Assembly (NCBI GenBank): GCA_019634715.1
Contig: JAHCAU010000009.1
Coordinates: 124,001-188,000 of the forward strand
Source: Lysobacter sp.
GTDB taxonomy: Bacteria; Pseudomonadota; Gammaproteobacteria; Xanthomonadales; Xanthomonadaceae
Reading direction: 5' to 3'
DNA length: 64,000 nt
Part shown: piece by piece, positions 17,758 through 26,573 of the stretch
Layout: every line of letters starts with the position of its first letter
Position numbering within the stretch: position 1 is the first letter of the stretch
The notes under the pieces: model-generated
Database searches by the model: none
Seen by the model: the letters and a program-made list of their open reading frames with translations, nothing else
What the model was told of the DNA's origin: nothing
Position numbers and translations under genes: made by a program

Positions 17758-18125
17758 CCGAGCGGAAGGATGGAACGAGATATTTGGTGGAAATTCAAGA
17801 CTTGGCAAACCTTATCAGAAATCTCTTTTTCACCCTGCGTTATCCCTTCAATTGAGGCATGGACCTCATTGCCTTCGGCGATAACGACCTGTACTTTAAA
17901 TTTTTGAGGATAAAAATCAACATTTGCCAACTCCACCCAGCGGAAAAATGGATTATCCCCAGACTTTATCGGGAGTCCGAAATATATAGAAAAACGATTT
18001 GTTCCGTCTGGAAGGCAATGAAAAAGACGAAATTCATTTATAGAACCACTATTCTCATAGCGAAAGTTTTCGCCAGAGGATTCAAGAAAATTCTTCCTGG
18101 GGACTTTTTGATTTTTATCGTCCAT
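17754..18125 (-). CDS. Orphan cassette protein, array 2
   Basis: 123 residues starting MDDKNQKVPRKNFLESSGEN. Soluble alpha/beta composition (NEFRLFHCLPDGTNRFSIYF, FFRWVELANVDFYPQKFKVQVVI), no recognised motif. It begins 15 bp after the attC-like site at 18141-18270 and has clearly AT-richer codons than the core genes, both typical of an integron cassette. The stop codon lies at the edge of the REPIN, so there is no separate attC on its 3' side; the REPIN occupies that position. Confidence 0.6.
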   Translation of the reverse strand: MDDKNQKVPRKNFLESSGENFRYENSGSINEFRLFHCLPDGTNRFSIYFGLPIKSGDNPFFRWVELANVDFYPQKFKVQVVIAEGNEVHASIEGITQGEKEISDKVCQVLNFHQISRSILPLG

Positions 18126-18140
18126 GTAATCTCCACTTTG

Positions 18141-18270
18141 CGCCTAACGCAGAGTCAGCTGGGCGCCGACGACTGAATGCCAAGCCCGGACTTGGAAAAA
18201 ACTACCGCATACTGCCAGAACGGGCCTAGCAACCTGCCGTTGGCGCTCCGGTTGAACAACCAGTTAGACA
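18141..18270 (-). other. attC-like integron recombination site (array 2, distal)
   Basis: On the minus strand the site starts TGTCTAACTGG directly after the TGA of the DUF4062 gene and ends GCGTTAGGCGC 15 bp before the next ATG. TCTAAC and GTTAGGC match the R'' and R' consensus boxes. GTTCAACCGGAGCGCC near the left end pairs imperfectly with GGCGCCCAGCTGACTC near the right end, as L''/L' boxes do. About 130 bp, at the long end of the attC range. Confidence 0.75.
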
Positions 18271-19269
18271 TCATTGTTTTGCTCTTGTCCACTCAAAGAG
18301 TAGTTTTTGAAGTTCCGCATTAGTTAGGCGTGAATCGAGCAGGCGCCTGAGTTGGGCGCGGGAGAGGGGCTGCGGAGTTGCTGCGTACTCGCTTGCTTGG
18401 ACGGACTTGTTGTAGTCCGAATCATATCCGATTCCTATGCGACGACCGTTGAGATCTCCACCTTCCGAGTCTGGTGAGTCAGGTGGAAATAGATACTTCA
18501 AGTTCTTTGCATCGACGTTGTTGAGCACAGCACGGACTTCAGCCGACGTTACGAGTGCACCAATGAAGAAGGCATTGGGTCTCCCGCGGACATGTTGAAG
18601 TACGCGTGGCGACATGCCAAGCCGGAGAAACTGGCTTGCGAGAGAGTCAGCATGGTCCTTGTTAAACGTCGAGCTTGATCGACTTGGATAGTAGTAGATG
18701 TCCACGCGAAGCCTGCTCGACGCGCCGAACTGTCCTGATTCGTATGAACCCCGTATCGCTGGCGCCTCTGATGCACGAACCCAGCCTGGGCGCGGGTTAG
18801 ATTCGAAAGCCTTAACGAGCGCGGTACACACCTTGGCATGCAGGTCGTGCTGGTCGTTCCAGTGATTTATGAGTCGCTTCCGCACCTTTCCCTTAAACGC
18901 ATCAAGGCGCCGAAGCGCTGTCGCGTCCTTCTCCATTTTGCTCGCAGCCCAACGAGCGTCGTCATCTAGGACAAAGCCGAGGACAGGCACACGCTGCGAA
19001 ATTGCGTAGTCATACTCCTTCTCTGTAAAGCCGAGTCCTTCTGGGGTTGTGCTGCCATAGCGGTGAGCAAGAATTAGGACATAGTAGTCTGCTTCATCAA
19101 TCTTCTTGGCTATGACCTGCCACTGGTCATCGTCAGCGGCGCTAAACATCTCCATTCCGATCGGTATGTGACCAAGTTCAAGAATGGCCTTGATCACCTG
19201 ATCGCGCTCTTCCTTGAGATCACGAAACGTAGAGCTGACAAAAATTTGGTACTTGATCGATGCAGACAT
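18271..19269 (-). CDS. DUF4062 protein, cassette of array 2
   Basis: 332 residues. Residues about 6-85 are a clear DUF4062 domain: YQIFVSSTFRDLKEERDQVI, IPIGMEMFSAADDDQWQVIA, and YYVLILAHRYGSTTPEG. This TIR-like fold is often fused to STAND ATPases and effector-associated domains in bacterial conflict proteins. Residues about 175-290 are an unrecognised alpha/beta region (LRVDIYYYPSRSSSTF, RPNAFFIGALVTSAEVRAVL). The last ~40 residues (LSRAQLRRLLDSRLTNAELQ) look like a small helical adaptor such as an effector-associated domain; that is inference. No NTPase is fused. It sits between two attC-like sites, so it is a complete cassette. Confidence 0.8.
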   Translation of the reverse strand: MSASIKYQIFVSSTFRDLKEERDQVIKAILELGHIPIGMEMFSAADDDQWQVIAKKIDEADYYVLILAHRYGSTTPEGLGFTEKEYDYAISQRVPVLGFVLDDDARWAASKMEKDATALRRLDAFKGKVRKRLINHWNDQHDLHAKVCTALVKAFESNPRPGWVRASEAPAIRGSYESGQFGASSRLRVDIYYYPSRSSSTFNKDHADSLASQFLRLGMSPRVLQHVRGRPNAFFIGALVTSAEVRAVLNNVDAKNLKYLFPPDSPDSEGGDLNGRRIGIGYDSDYNKSVQASEYAATPQPLSRAQLRRLLDSRLTNAELQKLLFEWTRAKQ

Positions 19270-19290
19270 GTATTGAATTTTCTCTCGTGA

Positions 19291-19369
19291 CGCCTATCGT
19301 TTGAGATCAGCCGCCTGCGAAGGCTGGCGAAGTCAGTCGTAGTTGGTCGACTGCAGCGAAGGGTTAGCC
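19291..19369 (-). other. attC-like integron recombination site (array 2, proximal)
   Basis: On the minus strand GGCTAACCC contains the TAA stop codon of the receiver-like gene, an arrangement common at cassette ends, and the site ends with ACGATAGGCG, one base off the GTTAGGC-type R' box. The interior contains CAGTCGACC/ACGACTG and CCAGCC/GGCGGC pairings. About 79 bp. The imperfect R' lowers confidence. Confidence 0.55.
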
Positions 19370-20143
19370 GACACCGCTGATGACAGCCTTGGTAACCATG
19401 TGGAAGAGTTCTTGTGCGTTGTTCGTGCAGCCTTGCCCACCATGTTCACGGGTCTCCCGCTTGTGCTCTGGTGCATTCGAACTAGCGTAGAAGAAGAGTG
19501 GCGTTTGGTTGCCTTCGGCACGCATGGCATCCAGTAGAACATAGCCCTCACGGGGCCCTTCCTCCCTGCCCATATCTGAGATTACGGCCGCAAACTTCTG
19601 CCGCTCCAATGCGGTCAGCGCATCGCCTGTCGTTAACGCCAATGAGAACTTAAGGCCGACGGCCTCGAACGCTTGCCGTTCATACACGTTATTTTCGGGA
19701 CGATCATCAACCCAGAGAATGTGGTTTCGCCATCCATCCGCCGGCACTGACTTCTGTGGTGCTGCTTCCTGCACGACCTCGACGATACGAGCTATGTCTG
19801 ACTCGCTGGCAACAGAAGGATTCTTCGCTGCGGCGGTAGCCAGCGATGCCACTGCGGAGAGTTGCATCTTTACGTAGTTCTCTTCATTCTTGAAGTCAGC
19901 AGGAGCAAATAACTTGCCGCTGTGTGTACTGACGAGCCAAGCAAAGACAACAAGCACCAGCACAGGAAAGAGAACCAAGAAATAGATGAGCGGCAAACGC
20001 TCATCGTGCGTGAAAGAGCCGGCGAAGGCCGTGACCAATGAAGCAAAGCCGTACACAAGCGCGATGAACAGAGCAATGATTCCAAGCGGATTCCTCGCGA
20101 GGCTCTTCGCCGCATCAACGATTCCGATCTGGTTGCCGTTCAT
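19364..20143 (-). CDS. Membrane-anchored receiver-like protein, first gene of array 2
   Basis: 259 residues. Two membrane helices (about 20-42 and 50-71), a linker, then a CheY-like receiver fold from residue 141: ILWVDDRPENNVYERQAFE with acidic pair D146/D147, the phosphoacceptor-type D190 in AVISDMGREE, and YASSN at the switch position. The usual conserved lysine is replaced (GGQGCTNNAQELF). No kinase or output domain is attached. Receiver-like proteins of this VDDRPENN...ISDMGR...GCTN type are widespread next to accessory genes; their role is not established to my knowledge. Start at the ATG at 20141-20143, just below the leader repeat. Confidence 0.75.
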   Translation of the reverse strand: MNGNQIGIVDAAKSLARNPLGIIALFIALVYGFASLVTAFAGSFTHDERLPLIYFLVLFPVLVLVVFAWLVSTHSGKLFAPADFKNEENYVKMQLSAVASLATAAAKNPSVASESDIARIVEVVQEAAPQKSVPADGWRNHILWVDDRPENNVYERQAFEAVGLKFSLALTTGDALTALERQKFAAVISDMGREEGPREGYVLLDAMRAEGNQTPLFFYASSNAPEHKRETREHGGQGCTNNAQELFHMVTKAVISGVG

Positions 20144-20170
20144 CGTTCGAATCCTTCCCTGTGGCGGCCA

Positions 20171-20445
20171 ACTCTGTTTAGACGTCAAATTGACGCATAA
20201 CACCGTTCTGTATAGCAAGCACAAACGCAGCGCCGCAAGGATGAGCAGGCGGCGTTGAGTCAAAGAATCAAATAGATAACCGACCTCAAAGAACCCCAGT
20301 AATCGGCTGACTATTTCTTGCGCGGCCACTACACTGCATAACACCGTATCCTCCCACAACCTGTCAGATCCAACAGGTTCCCTGCCCTCCAAACACCACC
20401 GCACCTCCAACCTGGGTCCTTGCTTCCGCAGGGATGACGTGACGG
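20171..20445 (-). repeat. Leader repeat, copy 2, upstream of cassette array 2
   Basis: 275 bp aligning with 8878-9140 in the same orientation relative to the array. It carries two internal copies of GCATAACACCG (about 20193 and 20336, plus strand), also present in the other copy in degenerate form. On the minus strand TTGCGG-18 bp-TATACA with the conserved GTGCTTGCTAT could be a sigma-70-like promoter. The outer edge is the dispersed CTTCCGCAGGGATGACG motif. No gene lies in it. Confidence 0.7.
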
Positions 20446-20526
20446 GACACGTACTAGCAGCCCAAGTGATCGTGCACTATCGGCGCAGTCGTCACGCACA
20501 CCCCGTCCTCCGCATTCACCGCCCCC

Positions 20527-20561
20527 CGAAAACAACACGGCCCCGCGATTGCGGGGCCGTG
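20527..20561 (-). terminator. Rho-independent terminator of gap
   Basis: The stem CACGGCCCCGC (20536-20546) pairs with 20551-20561 around a four-base loop and is followed on the minus strand by TTGTTTTC. It starts 28 bp after the gap stop codon. Perfect 11-bp stem plus T-rich tail. Confidence 0.9.
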
Positions 20562-20588
20562 CGAGGTACTGCAGGAAGTCGCGGGCGC

Positions 20589-21779
<1,191 letters not shown>

Positions 21780-21787
21780 TTAAGAAA

Positions 21788-21801
21788 TTGATCATTCTCA
21801 A
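21788..21801 (+). promoter_or_regulatory. FNR/CRP-family box upstream of ompW
   Basis: TTGATCATTCTCAA matches the FNR consensus TTGAT-N4-ATCAA with one mismatch and lies 59 bp before the ompW start codon. In E. coli ompW is activated by FNR under oxygen limitation, so the site is plausible here. A Clp/CRP-type regulator could also bind. Inference from motif and position. Confidence 0.5.
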
Positions 21802-21860
21802 ACGGCGCCGGAAGCGCGCAGTCCACACTGACCCCAGTTCAAGCCCAGGAGGCCTTTCAA

Positions 21861-22481
21861 ATGTCACGTCGTATCGCACCGCTCGCCCTCGCCCTTGCCC
21901 TCGCCGGACTCGCCAGCCCCGCCTTCGCCCAGCAGGCCGGGGAATGGACCATCGGCATCGGTGCCCACCAGGTCAACCCGAAGAGCGACAACGGCAAGCT
22001 CGCCGGCGGCACCGTGCCGATCGAAGTCGACAGCAACGTCCGCCCGACCATCACCGCCGAGTACTTCGTCCGCAACAACCTCGGCATCGAAGTGCTGGCC
22101 GCCTGGCCGTTCGAGCACGACATCAACATCAAGGGCGTCGGCCGCGTCGGCTCGACCAAGCACCTGCCGCCGACCGTGTCGCTGCAGTACCACTTCGGCC
22201 AAGGCACGGTGAAGCCCTTCATCGGCGCCGGCATCAACTACACGCGCTTCTTCAGCACCGAGACCACCGGCGCGCTGTCGGGCACCAAACTGAAGCTGGA
22301 CGATTCCTTCGGCCTGGCCGCGCACGTCGGCATCGACTTCGAAGTCGGCCAGAAGGGTTCGATCCGCGTCGATGCGCGCTGGATGGACATCGACACCGAC
22401 GCCAAGCTCAACGGCGCGAACATCGGTACGGTCGAGATCGATCCGCTGGTCTACGGCGTCGCCTACGTCTTCAAGTTCTGA
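21861..22481 (+). CDS. ompW: OmpW family outer-membrane protein
   Basis: 206 residues with a signal peptide cleaved near AFA-QQ (residue 23). The mature chain has OmpW features: GEWTIGIGAHQVNPKSDNG, RPTITAEYFVRNNLGIEVLA, TVSLQYHFGQGTVKPFIGAG, and a C-terminal phenylalanine (YVFKF) for BAM recognition. OmpW proteins are eight-stranded beta barrels passing small hydrophobic molecules. AGGAGG at 21849-21854 is the ribosome binding site. Monocistronic, with an FNR-like box upstream. Confidence 0.93.
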   Translation: MSRRIAPLALALALAGLASPAFAQQAGEWTIGIGAHQVNPKSDNGKLAGGTVPIEVDSNVRPTITAEYFVRNNLGIEVLAAWPFEHDINIKGVGRVGSTKHLPPTVSLQYHFGQGTVKPFIGAGINYTRFFSTETTGALSGTKLKLDDSFGLAAHVGIDFEVGQKGSIRVDARWMDIDTDAKLNGANIGTVEIDPLVYGVAYVFKF

Positions 22482-22504
22482 GCACGCACGCTTCATGCAA
22501 CACC

Positions 22505-22536
22505 GCATGACGGAAACATCCCGCTTTCCGTCATGC
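22505..22536. terminator. 12-bp perfect hairpin after ompW
   Basis: GCATGACGGAAA (22505-22516) pairs with 22525-22536 across an eight-base loop, 24 bp after the ompW stop codon. It has no T-tract; either a terminator or a REP-like palindrome. Confidence 0.5.
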
Positions 22537-22568
22537 GCATCGCGGGTCGTGTCGGTTACGCTGCCGAC

Positions 22569-23360
22569 ATGACCCGTTTCTTTTTCATCGCCTGCATCGT
22601 CGCGGCACTGTCCGCCGTCCTTTCGCCGCCGGCCCGGGCCTGGGGGCCGCTCGGCCACCGGCTCGTCGGCCATCTCGCCCAATCCGAACTCTCGCCGAAG
22701 GCGCGCGCGGAAGTCGCGCGGCTGCTGCGCGGCGAGGCCGACCCCACCCTCGCCGGCGTGGCCAACTGGGCCGACGAGCTGCGCGGCAGCGACCCGGGCC
22801 TCGGCCGTCGCTCGTCGCCGTGGCATTACGTGAACCTGGCCGAAGACGGCTGCCGCTACGACGCCGCGCGCGACTGCAAGCGCGGCGACTGCGTGGTCGA
22901 AGCCATCCGCCGCCAGCGCGCCATCCTCGCCGACCGCGCGCGCCCGGCCCCCGAACGCGCACAGGCGCTGAAATTCATCATCCACTTCGTCGGCGACATC
23001 CACCAGCCGCTGCATGCCGGCCATGCCGCGGACCGGGGCGGCAACGACATCCAGATCAACCTCGACGGCAAGGGCAGCAACCTGCACCGGCTGTGGGACA
23101 GCGAACTGCTCGCCACCGCGAAGCTCGCGGAGTCCGAATGGCTGACGCGGCTGCGCAGGCTACCGTCGCCAAAGGACACCGGCACGGACCCGGCGCGCTG
23201 GGCCGAGGCCTCGTGCCGCGTCGTGCTGCGCGACGGCTTCACGCCGCCGCGCGCGAAGATCGGCCAGGACTACGTGCTGCGCTGGCGCCCGGTCGCCGAG
23301 GATCGGCTGCGGCTGGCCGGGCACGCGCTGGCGACGCTGCTCAACGACACGCTGAAATAA
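22569..23360 (+). CDS. S1/P1 zinc-dependent nuclease, exported
   Basis: 263 residues with a signal peptide ending PPARA, so the mature enzyme begins with W25 (WGPLGHRLVGHLA); in the P1 family this N-terminal Trp is a zinc ligand. Other ligand motifs are visible: NWADELRG, SPWHYVNL, FIIHFVGDIHQPLHAGHA and DRGGNDIQINL. The family cleaves single-stranded DNA and RNA. Cysteines in DGCRYDAARDCKRGDC may form disulfides. The start was set at the ATG at 22569 because it directly precedes the signal peptide. Downstream tauE-like gene starts 14 bp after the stop, so the two are probably co-transcribed. Confidence 0.9.
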   Translation: MTRFFFIACIVAALSAVLSPPARAWGPLGHRLVGHLAQSELSPKARAEVARLLRGEADPTLAGVANWADELRGSDPGLGRRSSPWHYVNLAEDGCRYDAARDCKRGDCVVEAIRRQRAILADRARPAPERAQALKFIIHFVGDIHQPLHAGHAADRGGNDIQINLDGKGSNLHRLWDSELLATAKLAESEWLTRLRRLPSPKDTGTDPARWAEASCRVVLRDGFTPPRAKIGQDYVLRWRPVAEDRLRLAGHALATLLNDTLK

Positions 23361-23374
23361 TTCCGACGCACGCG

Positions 23375-24124
23375 ATGCCCGCGCCCGAACTGATCGCCGC
23401 CGCGCTGTTCCTGCTGGTCGCGGTGCTGTATTCGTCGGTCGGCCACGCCGGCGCCAGCGGCTACATCGCCGCGATGACGCTGCTGGGCTTCGCGCCGGAG
23501 CAGATGCGTCCGACGGCGCTGGCGCTGAACCTGCTGGTCGGCGCGATCGGGCTGTACCGCTTCTGGCGCGGCGGCCACGTGCGCTGGCGCAACATCCTGC
23601 CCTTCGTGCTGGCCTCGGCGCCTGCAGCGTTTTTCGCGGCGCGGGTGAAACTGCCGACGGACACGTATTCGACGCTGCTCGGCCTGGTGCTGGTGGTCGC
23701 CGCCATCGGCGTGTTCCGCTCCGCGTCCCGTGCAGAGACCGAGGACGCAACCTCGCAGGGGCGCCGCGTGCCCTGGGCTGCGGGCCTGGTCGCCGGCGGC
23801 GCGATCGGCACGCTCTCCGGCCTCACCGGCACCGGCGGCGCGATCTTCCTGACGCCACTGCTGCTGTTCGCGCACTGGATGCCCACGCGCGAAGCCAGCG
23901 GCACCTCGGTGGCCTTCGTGTGGATCAATTCGCTGACGGCATTGGCCGGCCTGCTGCAGTCGCAGCAGACGCTGCCGACCATGCTGCCGCTGTGGCTGGG
24001 CGCGGTCGCCATCGGTGCGCTGGTCGGTACGCAGTTGGGCCTGCGCTGGCTGCCGGTGCGCGCGCTGCGCCATTCGCTCGGCGTGGTGCTGCTGATCGCG
24101 GCGGGGAAACTGCTGCTCGGCTGA
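23375..24124 (+). CDS. TauE/SafE family membrane exporter
   Basis: 249 residues, almost entirely hydrophobic, with about eight membrane segments. The repeated half signatures are visible: YSSVGHAGASGYIAAMTLLG in the first half and LSGLTGTGGAIFLTPLLL in the second. The family (DUF81, sulfite exporter TauE/SafE) transports sulfur-containing anions or related compounds; the substrate cannot be told here. It starts 14 bp after the nuclease gene, probably in the same transcript. Confidence 0.88.
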   Translation: MPAPELIAAALFLLVAVLYSSVGHAGASGYIAAMTLLGFAPEQMRPTALALNLLVGAIGLYRFWRGGHVRWRNILPFVLASAPAAFFAARVKLPTDTYSTLLGLVLVVAAIGVFRSASRAETEDATSQGRRVPWAAGLVAGGAIGTLSGLTGTGGAIFLTPLLLFAHWMPTREASGTSVAFVWINSLTALAGLLQSQQTLPTMLPLWLGAVAIGALVGTQLGLRWLPVRALRHSLGVVLLIAAGKLLLG

Positions 24125-24132
24125 TCGGCTGC

Positions 24133-24165
24133 GCGCACGCCGCCCGGGATCCGGGCGACGTGCGC
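24133..24165. terminator. Bidirectional hairpin between convergent genes
   Basis: GCGCACGCCGCCCGG pairs with CCGGGCGACGTGCGC with one bulge, in the 58-bp gap between the TauE gene (plus) and the BlaR1-like gene (minus), which converge. Confidence 0.55.
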
Positions 24166-24182
24166 ATCCGCGAGACGTCCGA

Positions 24183-26051
24183 TCAGTTCGCGGCCGGCGT
24201 CGGCGCGCGTGCGGCCTCGCGGGCCGCCTGCTCGGCGGCCATGGCGCGCAACTCGCCGCGCCGCTTTTCGATGCGCTGCCGGGTCGCTTCGAGTTCGGCT
24301 TCGATCTCCTGCGGACTCATCGTGGCGTACCGCGCGCGGGTACGTTCGGCAGCTTCGGCATCAACGTTGAACGCGGCCGCTTCCGCCGCGCGAGCCGCCT
24401 GCTCCGCATCCTTCGCTGCTGCCGCAGCACGTGCCGCTTCGCGCGCAGCGGCCTTGCCCGCTTCGAAGTCGGCATTCGACTGTGCCGCATGGCGCGCAGC
24501 CGCCGCCTGGGCGGCGACCGCTTCGGCGCGCGCACGCTCGGCCTGCCCGGCATGGACCCGGACCGCCTGATGCGCACGCTCGGACGAGACCTGAGGCCGT
24601 GCCGTGGACACGGGCGCAGGCAGCACGGGCGGCGCAGGCGGAACGGCCGAGGGCTTCGGCGCACGCGGCGCGAGAGGTGCCGGGGCGGCGGGCGGCGCAG
24701 GCGGCGCCATTGCCGGCACAGGCGGCACCGGCGGCAGGGCCTCATCGGGCGCGGCCGGCGGCGCGGGGGGAGCCGGAGGCGGCGGTGGCGGCGTGCGCGA
24801 CGCATCGGCGACCACCATGACCAGTTCGACACCGGCGAACGTACCGTCCGCCTTGTCGTCGCCGACCTTCACGGTCGCCGGGGTGCCTTCGGCGACGACC
24901 AGTCGCGGCTGGCTGATCTCGCGACCGTTGCGCTTGAGCGCCATGGCGATGTCGTAGCGCCCGCCATCGAGCGGCCGCACGGTCGCATCGACGTCGATCC
25001 TGCCGCCCTTGCCGTCCTGCCGGGTCAGTTTCAACAACTCGCCGTCGGGATTGACGACGGCGAAACGCTCGGCCTCGTCGCCGTCGATGCGCAGGGCGAC
25101 ATCGATGCGATGGTCGCCGCCGCGCAGGTCGCCGGCCTGGATCACGGCCTTCGGTGCGCGTGCCGGCTGCGCCGACCACACCGCGAAACCGGTGCCCAGC
25201 GCGAGCAGGGCGACGGTGATGGCGCCGATGCGCCGCGCCCACGGGCGCGGCATCGGAGATTTGAGTTGCATGACTCGCTCCTTCAGAGGATGGGAGAACC
25301 CCCAGTGACAGCCCAGCGGCGCCTGCCGGTCGGCCATGAGGGTCTTGAGCATCGCTTCGCCGTACGCGCGTCGCGAATCGGGATGGGCCGCGATCACCGC
25401 CTGGTCGCAGGCGAGTTCCTGATCGTGGCGAAAGAATCGGGCCGCTAGGTGGACCAGCGGGTTGAACCAGAACACGCAGCGCAGCGCGACCACGGCGAAG
25501 TTCGCCAGGTGGTCGCCGCGGCGGTGGTGCGTGCGTTCGTGCGCGAGCATCAGTTGCCGCTCGCGGGCGTCGTAGCGCGACAGGAAATCGTCGGGCAACA
25601 CGATGCGCGCGCGCATCACGCCGAGCAGCGCCGGCAGGCCGAGGCTGGTCTGCGCCTTCCACAGGTCGTCGCGCAGCGGGCGCAGGCGACCGAGGCCGCG
25701 CTCGAAGCGGCGCTGCAACCACCACAGGCGCAGCGCCATCGCCAGCGCGCCGAGCAGCCAGAGCGCGGCGAGCCACGGCGTCGGATCGAAGGACGCCACC
25801 GGCGCCGCCGTGGTGGCCGCCGCAGCGGCCGGGATCGCCATCGGCATGAGGGGCGCTTCCGGCAAGTCCGCAACCGGCGCCGGCAGCAGCAGCGCGAGCA
25901 ACGCCGCCGGCACCAGCCACCACGCCGCATAGGCCACGCCAGCGCCGAAGCGCGGACGCAGCCAGCGCGACAGGAGGAACACGAGCACGACGGCGGCGCT
26001 CAGCGCCAGGGTCGCATCACCGAATTCACGCAACAGCTCAGCGCTGTCCAT
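24183..26051 (-). CDS. BlaR1/M56-type membrane metallopeptidase
   Basis: 622 residues. N-terminal membrane segments (about 14-28, 39-60, 92-111) lead to a cytoplasmic zincin domain with H171-E-R-T-H175 in MLAHERTHHRRGDHL and FRHDQELACDQAVIAAHP, the M56 signature. Another helix (RIGAITVALLALGTGFAVW) precedes a periplasmic region. Unusually, the C-terminal ~200 residues are a Pro/Ala-rich stretch (PPPPPPAPPAPPAAP) followed by a long Ala/Arg/Glu helix (QAERARAEAVAAQAAAARHA), with no penicillin-binding sensor domain. It overlaps the BlaI-type repressor by 14 bp; the pair should act as sensor/protease and repressor. The inducing signal is unknown. Confidence 0.85.
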   Translation of the reverse strand: MDSAELLREFGDATLALSAAVVLVFLLSRWLRPRFGAGVAYAAWWLVPAALLALLLPAPVADLPEAPLMPMAIPAAAAATTAAPVASFDPTPWLAALWLLGALAMALRLWWLQRRFERGLGRLRPLRDDLWKAQTSLGLPALLGVMRARIVLPDDFLSRYDARERQLMLAHERTHHRRGDHLANFAVVALRCVFWFNPLVHLAARFFRHDQELACDQAVIAAHPDSRRAYGEAMLKTLMADRQAPLGCHWGFSHPLKERVMQLKSPMPRPWARRIGAITVALLALGTGFAVWSAQPARAPKAVIQAGDLRGGDHRIDVALRIDGDEAERFAVVNPDGELLKLTRQDGKGGRIDVDATVRPLDGGRYDIAMALKRNGREISQPRLVVAEGTPATVKVGDDKADGTFAGVELVMVVADASRTPPPPPPAPPAPPAAPDEALPPVPPVPAMAPPAPPAAPAPLAPRAPKPSAVPPAPPVLPAPVSTARPQVSSERAHQAVRVHAGQAERARAEAVAAQAAAARHAAQSNADFEAGKAAAREAARAAAAAKDAEQAARAAEAAAFNVDAEAAERTRARYATMSPQEIEAELEATRQRIEKRRGELRAMAAEQAAREAARAPTPAAN

Positions 26052-26415
26052 CGTCGCCCTCCAGGCTGTCGACCAGCCGGCGCAGTTCGGCCACGTCGGC
26101 GGCGCTGAGCTTGCGATGCTGGCTGAAGTGCGCGACCAGCGGCGCGACGCGGCCGTCGAACAGGCGCGCCAGCAGGCTTTCGCTTTCGCCCATCACCCAG
26201 TCCGCGCGGCGCAGCGTCGGCGAATACAGGTAGCGGCGGCCGTCCTTCGCCGCTTCGATCGCACCCTTGTTGAGCAGGCGGTTGAGCAGGGTCTTCACCG
26301 TGGCTTCCTGCCAGTCCTGGTGCCCGGCCAGCGCCGCGAACACCTCCTCGGAGGTCTGCGGACTGCGCTGCCAAAGCACTTCCATCACGGCGGATTCGGC
26401 TTCACTGATCTGCAT
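26038..26415 (-). CDS. BlaI/MecI family transcriptional repressor
   Basis: 125 residues: MQISEAESAVMEVLWQRSP, a winged helix-turn-helix (TVKTLLNRLLNKGAIEAAKD, GRRYLYSPTLRR), and a C-terminal dimerisation helix region (LSAADVAELRRLVDSLEG). The family represses its own operon and is cleaved or released by the cognate BlaR1 protein. Start at the ATG at 26413-26415; the 28 upstream in-frame codons include the operator and are not coding. The operator is 17 bp upstream. First gene of a two-gene operon. Confidence 0.92.
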   Translation of the reverse strand: MQISEAESAVMEVLWQRSPQTSEEVFAALAGHQDWQEATVKTLLNRLLNKGAIEAAKDGRRYLYSPTLRRADWVMGESESLLARLFDGRVAPLVAHFSQHRKLSAADVAELRRLVDSLEGDDGQR

Positions 26416-26431
26416 GGTGGCCCCGGCAACG

Positions 26432-26469
26432 TTTACGCGTGTAATTGAACTGCAGATTACACCCGTAAA
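26432..26469. promoter_or_regulatory. BlaI-type operator palindrome
   Basis: TTTACGCGTGTAAT (26432-26445) and ATTACACCCGTAAA (26456-26469) form a 14-bp inverted repeat with one mismatch and a 10-bp spacer. The half-sites contain TGTA/TACA as in known BlaI/MecI operators. It lies just upstream of the blaI-like start, in the divergent gap with the CoA transferase gene. Confidence 0.8.
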
Positions 26470-26573
26470 CGATCGAGTCAAGACCGTCCGTCGGTCCACC
26501 CTTCCCCGGGGCGATGGCGCCGGGGTTTGAGCGGACGCAGGACGCCACCGGCGAAGTCCGCGATGATGTCGGC

